A stretch of DNA of 64,000 nt from Glandiceps talaboti (lineage: Eukaryota; Hemichordata; Enteropneusta; Spengelidae), in the NCBI RefSeq assembly GCF_964340395.1, contig NC_135565.1:8171242-8235241 (forward strand), read 5' to 3'. The notes under the pieces are model-generated. The model was not told the DNA's origin, did not search any database, and saw only the letters and a list, made by a program, of their open reading frames with translations. A program made the translations under genes and the position numbers. This document shows, piece after piece, positions 12,001 to 19,329 of this stretch. Within the stretch, counting starts at the first letter, position 1, and each line of letters opens with the position of its first letter.

Positions 12001-15000
12001 AGTAGATATGTCAGCCTAGTCTGTGTGTAGTAGATATGCCAACCTAGTCTGTGTATAGTAGATATGTCAGCCTAGTCTGTGTGTAGTAGATAATGCCAAC
12101 CTAGTCTGTGTAGTTGATATGTCAGCCTAGTCTGTGTATAGTAGATATGTCAGCGTAGTCTGTGTGTAGTAGATATGTCAGCCTAGTCTGTGTAAAGTAG
12201 ATATGTCAGCCTAGTCTGTGTATAGTAGATATGTCAGCCTAGTCTGTGTGTAGTAGATATGCCAACCTAGTCTGTGTATAGTAGATATATGCCAGCCTGG
12301 TCTGTGTGTAGTAGATATGTCAGCCTAGTCTATGTGTAGTAGATATGTCAGCCTAGTCTGTGTAAAGTAGATATGTCAGCCTAGTCTGTGTGTAGTAGAT
12401 ATGTCAGCCTAGTCTGTGTGTAGTAGATATGTCAGCCTAGTCTGTGTGTAGTAGATATGTCAGCCTAGTCTGTGTGTAGTAGATATGTCAGCCTAGTCTG
12501 TATGTAGTAGATGTCAGCCTAGTCTGTGTATAGTAGATATGTCAGCCTAGTCTGTATGTAGTAGATGTCAGCCTAGTCTGTGTGTAGTAGATATGTCAGC
12601 CTAGTCTGTGTATAGTAGATATGTCAGCCTAGTCTGTGTGTAGTAGATATGCCAACCTAGTCTGTGTATAGTAGATATATGTCAGCCTAGTCTGTGTGTA
12701 GTAGATATGTCAGCCTAGTCTGTGTAAAGTAGATATGTCAGCCTAGTCTGTGTATAGTAGATATGTCAGCCTAGTCTGTGTGTAGTAGATATGCCAACCT
12801 ACTCTGTGTATAGTAGATATGTGCCAGCCTGGTCTGTGTATAGTAGATATGTCAGCCTAGTCTGTGCATAGTAGATGTCAGCCTAGTCTGTGTGTAGTAG
12901 ATATGTCAGCCTAGTCTGTGTGTAGTAGATATGTCAGCCTAGTCTGTGTATAGTAGATATGTCAGCCTAGTCTGTGTGTAGTAGATATGCCAACCTCGTC
13001 TGTGTATAGTAGATATGTGCCAGCCTGGTCTGTGTGTAGTAGATATGTCAGCCTAGTCTGTGCATAGTAGATGTCAGCCTAGTCTGTGTGTAGTAGATAT
13101 GTCAGCCTAGTCTGTGTATAGTAGATATGTCAGCCTAGTCTGTGTGTAGTAGATATGTCAGCCTAGTCTGTGTGTAGTAGATATGTCAGCCTAGTCTGTG
13201 TGTAGTAGATATGTCAGCCTAGTCTGTGTATAGTAGATATGTCAGCCTAGTCTGTGTGTAGTAGATATGTCAGCCTAGTCTGTGTGTAGTAGATATGTCA
13301 GCCTAGTCTGTGTGTAGTAGATATGCTAACCTAGTCTGTGTATAGTAGATATGTCAGCCTAGTCTGTGTATAGTAGATATGTCAGCCTAGTCTGTGTGTA
13401 GTAGATATGTCAGCCTAGTCTGTGTATAGTTGATATGTCAGCCTAGTCTGTGTGTAGTAGATATGTCAGCCTAGTCTGTGTGTAGTAGATATGCCAACCT
13501 AGTCTGTGTGTAGTAGATATGTCAGCCTAGTCTGTGTAAAGTAGATGTCAGCCTAGTCTGTGTGTAGTAGATATGTCAGCCTAGTCTGTGTAAAGTAGAT
13601 ATGTCAGCCTAGTCTGTGTATAGTAGATATGTCAGCCTAGTCTGTGTGTAGTAGATATGTCAGCCTAGTCTGTGTATAGTAGATATGTCAGCCTAGTCTG
13701 TGTATAGTAGATATGTCAGCCTAGTCTGTGTGTAGTAGATATGTCAGCCTAGTCTGTGTGTAGTAGATATGCCAGCCTAGTCTGTGTATAGTAGATATGT
13801 CAGCCTAGTCTGTGTATAGTAGATGTCAGCCTAGTCTGTGTATAGTTGATATGTCAGCCTAGTCTGTGTGTAGTAGATGTCAGCCTAGTTTGTGTGTAGT
13901 AGATATGTCAGCCTAGTCTGTGTGTAGTAGATATGTCAGCGTAGTCTGTGTGTAGTAGATATGTCAGCCTAGTCTGTGTGTAGTAGATATGTCAGCCTAG
14001 TCTGTGTATAGTAGATATGTCAGCCTAGTCTGTGTGTAGTAGATGTCAGCCTAGTTTGTGTGTAGTAGATATGTCAGCCTAGTCTGTGTGTAGTAGATAT
14101 GTCAGCGTAGTCTGTGTGTAGTAGATATGTCAGCCTAGTTTGTGTATAGTAGATGTCAGCCTAGTCTGTGTGTAGTAGATGTCAGCCTAGTCTGTGTAGT
14201 AGATGTCAGCTTAGTCTGTGTGTAGTAGATATGCCAGCCTAGTCTGTGTGTAGTAGATGTCAGCCTTGTCTGTGATTAGTAGATATGCCAACCTGTTCTG
14301 TGAATGATTATATGCCAGCCTAGTTTGAGAAAGGTCAAAATCTTTTTGACAATAATTCTAATTTAAAAACACTGATGGTACAAGACCTTGTCAGCTACTT
14401 AAAATGGAACTGCACCCTTCAAAGTTGCTATGTTCATGTTCTTGATAATAAGGAAATCTACATTACAAATATATTTGCCTTTATAACACTGTGTATGTGT
14501 TATTAAGGACTTGTTTATGAATATGTACCTTTGACTTCTTTTCTGTAGCAATTTTCTTTTGTGGTGGTGGTTTGAATGGAGCAGAGAAGCTTGCTGTAAC
14601 AAAATGAAAAATAAATAAATTTTAATTTAATAACTTTCAGATAAGATGAGAAGAAAGGAGGGGTGAGGGGAGGAGAGGTGAGGTGAGGTGAGGTGAGGAG
14701 AGGTGAGGTGGGGAGAGGAGGGGGAGAGGAAAGGAGAGGTGAGGAGAGGCGAGATGAGATGAGATGAGATGAGACGAATAACAGGTTTATGAAATTGGAT
14801 CTACCGGTATAACTTGCGATTTACAATACATTTTTCGAGGAGATAAAATATTTCTCTTGCAGAGTTCATTACAGCTCAGATGACCGTCAATCTCTACTCC
14901 AGTTTAAAAGTCTACCATTTACTTTATCGGAAATATAATTTTATATTTACAATTGGATGTTTGTTTGAACAAAAGGTCTGTCATGATAGAATTATTTTTG

Positions 15001-16489
15001 ATACAGATGATTTTCATTCAGTAATTATTTGACTATGACTGATTTACTTTCACCTTTTTTAGTATTCCTTGAACTTTCACATCCAGGAAACCACTCTTCA
15101 TCTTCACTGTCACTTTCTATTCTTTTTGGTTTACGTTTTCTACCACGTGGACCATTCATAAACTCTGGTTTGGATACAACCAGACCTGTATTAACAAATA
15201 GAAAATAGTCACTGTCAAGTTATAATAGCAGTGATCAGTATGCCCTCTGATGGCACTAAGTCAATTTCATATGCCACCGATGCACACAATGGTGCACATA
15301 TTTACAGTGATGCACCAAGATTTGGTGAAAACTTCCCCTATCTCTTACAATGTAGTGACTCACAAGAATGAGAAACAACATAATTTGGCAATCATTAGAT
15401 CAATCAATCAATCAATCAAAAAGTTTATAGAGTGCCTGTATCCAATATGAAGTAGAGTTCAGAGTCACTGTCCAGTTAAATATTAAAAACTTTCGCAAAC
15501 AAGTATGTTTTAAGGTTCTTCCTGAAGGCATTGACTGTGGGTGTCTGTCGAAGCTCCAGTGGCAATTTGTTCCAAAGACGTGGCACACTGGCCCAGGAAG
15601 TGATATATGACAAATTCATTACCAAATTAAATAATAGCAGTGATTTGGCTTATAATTCTTCAAACATGAAGGCTAAGAAGCTAACACTTTTTACCTGCTC
15701 TTGGATGCTGAATAGAGAGAAATAAAACTCTATGACAATATTTTATTTAATCATTAATTATACTAGTTTATTTGTATATATTTTTTGTTTCATTCTTGAT
15801 CCTTAGGTATAAGGTTGCACAAAACATTGAAGTTTGACTACGAACAGACTCAGACCTTCACTATGCAAAAAGTCTACTCTAACTGATCCACCTTTATCCA
15901 ACCTGTGACCCACCTAACCACCATCTTTATGCAGAGGTAATACAAGACGCAATACCACTTTTGACTGTCTGCAGCCTCAAGGAGAGAGATCACCATGGGT
16001 AAATTAAGTCAAAGGTGGAACTTTGTCACATACTTGCCACATTTACACATCCTCTGCTCAAGCTTTACCATGGGGGGGGGGGGGACATGGTCGAATGGCT
16101 TTTTGTATAGTGCAAGTAGCGCACAAATAAGCCTAAATGAGAACACAGTCAAGCAACGTGTACAATATGATGTGTATATTATTACATTTATCAAAACAGT
16201 ATTTTTTTAGAAAGACACCAGTGGTAACTAGTGCAACATAAAGACAGAACCACTACCATGATGAAAGTTTACACAGACTGAATGCTCTTGACAGTTAAAC
16301 CAGTTTGTTATAATAATTGATTGTTTTGTTTGACTTACCAACTTGTAACATCATTTCATAGTTTTCTTTGATGTTTCTTAATCTCTTCTTCTCATAATCA
16401 GAAATTTCATTCCATTCCTTCTCAGTAAAGTAAGGTCTTATCACATCATATTCAGATTTGGTCTTGGTTTTACTTTTCTTCGATGCCAT
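5227..16489 (-). CDS. PRDM9: PRDM9 (Meisetz): KRAB-SSXRD-PR/SET-C2H2 histone methyltransferase, 8 coding exons
   Basis: Minus-strand exons: 16489-16339, 15185-15054, 14593-14529, 9593-9485, 8443-8351, 7990-7722, 6975-6723, 6083-5227. They sum to 1,929 nt (642 residues plus TAA). Every junction is GT-AG and the phases agree. Domain order: KRAB-related (about 15-51), acidic [15 protein letters not shown]-like basic segment (about 140-176), zinc knuckle C185/C188/C196/H199, PR/SET (about 220-346), isolated C2H2 finger (364-385), finger remnants (395-419), eight C2H2 fingers (420-642). This order is unique to PRDM9. Tyrosines 255, 321 and 337 align with the catalytic 276, 341 and 357 of mammalian PRDM9. 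In vertebrates PRDM9 marks meiotic hotspots by H3K4/H3K36 trimethylation; the same role here is inferred. ATG 16489 has a strong Kozak context (acacaATGg) and is the first ATG after the 5' acceptor. The frame shows no disruption. Confidence 0.93.
5395..5898 (-). repeat. Six 84-bp tandem units encoding PRDM9 fingers F1-F6
   Basis: The string tgtatggcat recurs every 84 bp at 5391, 5475, 5559, 5643, 5727, 5811 and 5895. Units F1, F2 and F3 differ only in contact codons. F4 adds one scaffold change (CGKG to CDKG); F5 is the most diverged of the six (CGKGCV and LKK); F6 has one finger-scaffold change plus one linker change. The pattern indicates recent array turnover by unequal exchange. Confidence 0.95.
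6084..6722 (-). other. PRDM9 intron 7
   Basis: Donor gtaggt, acceptor ttttttttgcag. It contains three spaced ggggcac(t) strings near 6200-6262 and otherwise AT-rich sequence. Nothing else is recognisable. Confidence 0.8.
6723..6975 (-). CDS. PRDM9: PRDM9 coding exon 7: C-terminal half of PR/SET (residues 274-357)
   Basis: Contains [35 protein letters not shown] and [16 protein letters not shown]. These are the signature strings of the PRDM9 SET core, including cofactor-binding NWMR-x-V-N-C-A-R. Tyr321 and Tyr337 align with mammalian Tyr341 and Tyr357; the Trp before Tyr357 is a Tyr here (position 336). Acceptor tttcattag, donor gatg|gtaggt. Confidence 0.95.
6976..7721 (-). other. PRDM9 intron 6, inside the SET domain
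   Basis: The intron separates the two SET exons. It holds a (ttta)n stretch at 7019-7036, an A/C-rich stretch (aaacaaacaaaac) near 7150 and a 145-bp tandem duplication at 7320-7605. Confidence 0.85.
7320..7605. repeat. 145-bp tandem duplication, two near-identical copies
   Basis: Copy 1 begins aagttttgataatttttc at 7320 and copy 2 begins identically at 7465. They differ by single-base length changes in a T run and in ttttc. Near-identity marks this as recent. Confidence 0.93.
7722..7990 (-). CDS. PRDM9: PRDM9 coding exon 6: zinc knuckle and N-terminal half of PR/SET (residues 184-273)
   Basis: Zinc knuckle [16 protein letters not shown] has the family spacing C-x2-C-x7-C-x2-H. The SET start is [20 protein letters not shown], followed by [10 protein letters not shown] and SGYAWQ. 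Tyr255 in GPY aligns with catalytic Tyr276 of mammalian PRDM9. Acceptor attctgcag, donor cag|gtaatt, phase 0 at the 3' end. Confidence 0.94.
7991..8350 (-). other. PRDM9 intron 5
   Basis: A 360-bp intron between the SSXRD-like exon and the zinc-knuckle exon. Donor gtaagt, acceptor attctgcag. No other feature seen. Confidence 0.85.
8351..8443 (-). CDS. PRDM9: PRDM9 coding exon 5: SSXRD-like basic segment and DDDHYLY (residues 153-183)
   Basis: Encodes [19 protein letters not shown] followed by PDDDHYL. The [18 protein letters not shown] junction with exon 6 closely matches the conserved stretch that links SSXRD to the zinc knuckle in vertebrate PRDM9. Acceptor gtattag, donor gtaagt. A decayed duplicate of the 5' half of this exon lies just upstream at 8490-8570. 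Confidence 0.9.
8490..8570 (-). pseudogene. Decayed tandem duplicate of the 5' half of PRDM9 exon 5
   Basis: An 83-bp unit spanning the end of intron 4 and the start of exon 5 (8406-8489) is duplicated at 8490-8570. The duplicate keeps a usable acceptor (tttgtag). In the exon phase it reads [15 protein letters not shown] and soon meets TGA. It differs from the functional copy at several coding positions and has no in-frame donor. Confidence 0.75.
8571..9484 (-). other. PRDM9 intron 4, main part
   Basis: AT-rich intron sequence with no recognisable element or exon. Confidence 0.7.
9485..9593 (-). CDS. PRDM9: PRDM9 coding exon 4: linker leading into SSXRD-like region (residues 117-152)
   Basis: Opens after catgtatgtttag, closes before gtaagtatt, phase 0 in and phase 1 out. 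It encodes [10 protein letters not shown] and then a basic [18 protein letters not shown]. The R-K-x-x-M-S-L string resembles the start of the SSXRD motif of PRDM9. Confidence 0.82.
10139..14325. repeat. 28-bp minisatellite, about 150 copies, filling PRDM9 intron 3
   Basis: The core gtcagcctagtctgtg recurs every 28 bp, followed by tgtagtagatat or tatagtagatat. Variants include gccaacct, ctaatctg, ctggtctg, and units shortened by loss of at. Rare variants recur exactly 1,255 bp apart: tgtgaatagt at 10181 and 11436, ctaatctg at 10451 and 11706, cctggtct at 11041 and 12296. This shows a block duplication of about 45 units. Confidence 0.98.
14529..14593 (-). CDS. PRDM9: PRDM9 coding exon 3: short proline/lysine linker (residues 95-116)
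   Basis: Sixty-five bases between gttacag and gtacat encode a low-complexity linker with PFKPPPQKK and ending KKSK. No domain is recognised. The exon converts phase 1 to phase 0 and is needed to keep the frame. Its downstream intron is the one filled by the 28-bp minisatellite. Confidence 0.8.
14641..14776. repeat. Purine-rich GGTGA/GATGA simple repeat in PRDM9 intron 2
   Basis: A 136-bp tract of ggtga, ggaga and gatga units, nearly free of pyrimidines except T. It could form H-DNA or G-rich structures. Confidence 0.85.
15054..15185 (-). CDS. PRDM9: PRDM9 coding exon 2: linker with acidic [10 protein letters not shown] (residues 51-94)
   Basis: Opens after gttaatacag and closes before gtgaaagt. 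It encodes a lysine/arginine-rich stretch ([11 protein letters not shown]) followed by [12 protein letters not shown]. The acidic-Trp motif occurs at the same place in mammalian PRDM9, just after KRAB. Phase 1 at both ends. An alternative donor seven bases downstream would break the frame with exon 3, so this boundary is preferred. Confidence 0.88.
15398..15615 (-). mobile_element. 3' end of a CR1/jockey-type non-LTR retrotransposon
   Basis: The minus strand encodes [20 protein letters not shown] and then [17 protein letters not shown] before TAA at 15476. This is the C-terminus of an ORF2 reverse transcriptase. A 3' UTR of about 55 bp follows, ending tttataaact-like, and a (TGAT)n tail (15399-15420 as atca repeats). 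The copy is 5'-truncated and lies in PRDM9 intron 1. Confidence 0.8.
16072..16084 (+). repeat. 13-base G run
   Basis: Homopolymer of G in PRDM9 intron 1, catggggg... to gggacatgg. Confidence 0.9.
16339..16489 (-). CDS. PRDM9: PRDM9 coding exon 1: start and KRAB-related domain (residues 1-50)
   Basis: Begins [11 protein letters not shown], a basic N-terminus, then carries [17 protein letters not shown] and [13 protein letters not shown]. These align with the PRDM9 KRAB motif (Y-F-T-x-x-E-W-x-E-x-x-D-x-E-K-x-R and N-x-K-x-N-Y). In mammals this domain contacts CXXC1, EWSR1, EHMT2 and related partners. It ends in caagttg|gtaagt, phase 1. The 5' non-coding part of the exon most likely extends to 16535, after a strong acceptor ttttgtcttcag. 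Confidence 0.92.
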
Positions 16490-16535
16490 TGTGTTACTCT
16501 TCCTGGCAATATGACAAGACAAACGGTTGTTATGG

Positions 16536-17646
16536 CTGAAGACAAAACAAAAATATTTAGAAAATTCCAAAACCACAATTCAAGGACAAAAAATGTGTGG
16601 TAGATCATTCAGAAAATGGTTTCATTTACAAATGCTTACAGATGAAAACGTAAAAAAAAGTGGGACATAGTACAAATTATGTTTTACAATTTAAACCTGG
16701 GAATTAAACAAAATAAATTTCCAATACTCAATTTGGTGTTATTTTTTACATTTAGCACAAAAAAGAGAATATATTAAGAATTGGTAAAAGTACATTTTGT
16801 CACTTGTCTATTTTGTGTATATTTTCTTCCCTCCCTAGTCTCTGTTAATCCTACTTTGCACAAAAGCTAAACCGACCTAGCTATAATTTACAGCGCTCGA
16901 CAGTGATTTACGTTTAGAAGTTTCTCAGAGTTATCAATATCTGTGGCCATTATGTCTCTGGGTTTTCCATAATTCTAGGGTGTGCAATAGAACTAAAAAA
17001 ATGAGCGTAATGCTCGAAACGATAAAAAAAATACCGTAACAATTTTATAACTTGAAGTAGTGAAGTCAGCGAAACTGACCAGCGGCCAACTTCCATTTTA
17101 TTACGAATACGAGCACAATCTAACAAATTGTGTAAGTGGTTGAAGGTATTTTCAGGAAATTTTCTGTTAGAGAATTTACATATAATTTCAGTCATATTTT
17201 TTTTTACGGACTGGTTTTATTATATTTATTTAATTCAAGACCTCAATGTGCAGTGACTGTAAAAACTTTTTTTTTGTGTGTACCACTCAAACTCGGACTC
17301 GAGTCGGACCACTCATCACTGAATAATTTCTAAAATCTATTCTTAAAAATACATTGGCATTTCCGATATTATTTATTTTTACATTACAAAATTGTATAAT
17401 GATATGTCGGGTTAGAAATTTTCATAAATTCTCGTCCAAAAATGAAAGATTTTGACAACTTTATCTGTGAACGACTATTTTTTGCATGGCGTGTACGGTT
17501 CTCTACAAGTTTCCCTGCGTTGCAATGTCACTGCGTGGTTTATCTAAATTTTCTGTTTTCCATACGGTGTATCAAAACTTTCTGTATCGTATCAAGTTGC
17601 CTATAACACGTACACTGTTTTGTTAAACATATTTTAAATTGCTTAC
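16536..17646 (-). other. PRDM9 5'-UTR intron
   Basis: Donor ttttgag|gtaagc at 17646 and acceptor ttttgtcttcag at 16536 bound a 1.1-kb intron between the non-coding first exon and the exon holding the ATG. No other feature is recognised inside. Confidence 0.65.
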
Positions 17647-17760
17647 CTCAAAATCCGGGTAGAAATAAGCAAACTGACGATGAACACTCGATCAACGCAA
17701 CTGGGTTGCCTTGCTAGCAGCCTGCGGGAGAAATGTCGTCTGCGCGCTCGTCCTAAAATC
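17647..17760 (-). other. PRDM9 5' non-coding exon (5' end approximate)
   Basis: The exon 3' end is set by the donor gtaagc. Sequence is CpG-bearing (ctgcgcgctcgtcc at about 17738-17751), unlike the surrounding AT-rich DNA. The transcription start cannot be placed exactly. The reading frame of the ATG is open backwards into this exon, but no upstream ATG is present in it. Confidence 0.5.
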
Positions 17761-17810
17761 CGCCAAATGTCGCCCTCTTGTGTTGTCATTGAAACTACTT
17801 CATGACGTCA
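17760..17810 (-). promoter_or_regulatory. PRDM9 promoter region with E2F-like and CRE motifs
   Basis: Plus-strand ccgccaaa (reverse TTTGGCGG, an E2F-type site) at 17760-17767 and a perfect palindromic CRE, TGACGTCA, at 17803-17810. Both lie immediately upstream of the inferred first exon. CREB/CREM-family sites are common in germ-line promoters. Their use here is inference. Confidence 0.4.
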
Positions 17811-19200
17811 CACTTATATCAGGCTTTTAGCTTAGTTACAGATCTTTGCATACTTGGCTTAGGGTTTAGGCAATTCGTGATGTTGAAAACATTCCTAAAA
17901 GAGTTTTTCATATTTTTCTTGTTAAGTGATTTGTTTTCTTACATTTTTGCTTTACCTTTTTATCATTTTTGGAGCACAGTGCGAACATTTACAAACTTAG
18001 ATAAATAGAAAATTAGATTATGACAAAAGGTAAGTCACTCTAGAGTTAGTGTGAGTCCCATGGCCCATGCACGCACAACATTCCAAGACTGGCACCCCGG
18101 GCTTGCACCTAGTTGCAAAGGTAAAAATAATGTCCTCAGCTCAATGTTTGTTTTTAAAAAAATCCCATTTACAATACGCATTATTGTTTCGCGAAATCCT
18201 GTAGGTTATCATTTCACAATAAGCTTATATAGGGGGCCGGGGTTGGTAACTCCATGGGTAACATTACGGGGAGGCTTCTCACAAATATTGAAACCCAATG
18301 TTTTGTGATACAAATTTTATGAAAAAATAGTATTTATAATAATATTTATTTTTCTATACAGTAAATCCATAAAATGCTCTAAACGGTTCACAAATCTAAA
18401 AAAAAAAGAAAGAAAAAAAAAGAAGCTCTTGACACTAAAACAACTCTTGATACATCTTAAAAGACAATTAATTAAAAGCTTTGTGGAAAGGAAAAGTATA
18501 CCCTTTCTGATACCAAGTTGCATTATAAATAGTCTAAGTACAGTACTCCCAGGGGAAGCTAGCCCTAGATCTATGACTATGAGGCCTGCAAAACAACAAT
18601 AATTTCAAATAAATGAAAGCTTCTTCGAATTAAATAATGTTAACATGGAATAAAGTGTGGATTCCATCGAAAAACTACACACAGTTACCGATTAAAATTG
18701 GTTTGTAACTACGAAAAATATAAAATACTATGGCTAAAATAAGAATAACACTTTTGGCCTGAACGGCTGCCATAGTTTCGACCCATGATATGTAGATTTT
18801 TGACTCGTGATTCTAAATCGTTATGTTGAGGTTTGATCACGTCTTATAACGAGTTTAGACCTAGCCCTTTGATTCGGTTCCCATAGTTTGGACAACGCAA
18901 TTTTCAACTTAAGTTGTCAATTTTCAAATTTTCTGGGGTCGGCAGTGAAACTAGGCTAGGTGGGGTCGCTCGGGTAACCGGAATCAAACAATTTTTTAGG
19001 CCACATACACGGGAGATGATAACCCAGCCGTTTGGTAAGGTACAACTCGACATGAATGTCCTCTGATTGTCTAAAAGTTGAAAGTGAGCATCCGAAATGT
19101 GCGAGAACTGATTTGCAAGTTTCTAACTCGTGTAACTTGAGAAGTGTCTTCAAGTTGTCCTTCAAAAAATAAGTATATTTAGATTCATCGTATCAACACG
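17811..19200. other. Intergenic region upstream of PRDM9
   Basis: No gene recognised. It contains an A-rich stretch near 18400-18425. Open frames are short and lack family signatures. Confidence 0.5.
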
Positions 19201-19248
19201 CCCTCTCTACAACATTGTAGCGAAAGTTTAATGGCGAAAGTGATTACG

Positions 19249-19263
19249 CAGCGCCCTCTACCA
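19249..19263 (-). promoter_or_regulatory. CTCF-like half motif
   Basis: The reverse strand reads TGGTAGAGGGCGCTG. The right half (AGAGGGCGCT) fits the CTCF core; the left CCA is not matched. It lies just upstream of the candidate first exon at 19278. Confidence 0.25.
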
Positions 19264-19277
19264 AACCAGCTGACCTA

Positions 19278-19328
19278 ATGTTGTTCTTCGATGTTGACGC
19301 CCTTGCTGGTAAACGCAAACGATCCAAG
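19278..19328 (+). CDS. Candidate first coding exon of an unidentified gene
   Basis: ATG opens MLFFDVDALAGKRKRSK and the exon closes in frame at aag|gtatgt, a consensus donor, phase 0. The C-terminal KRKRSK looks like a nuclear localisation signal. The flanking 130 bp is relatively CpG-rich and holds gcgccctct motifs. No downstream exon could be identified in the window, so the gene would need a long first intron. I do not recognise the family. It would be divergent from PRDM9 with starts about 1.5 kb apart. The Kozak context is weak (cta before ATG), so a chance open frame remains possible. Confidence 0.25.
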
Positions 19329-19329
19329 G

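Noticed and set aside
18956-19165. 69-residue minus-strand frame near the 19.3-kb exon
   Set aside because: It begins with a TTG, not an ATG, and has no family signature.
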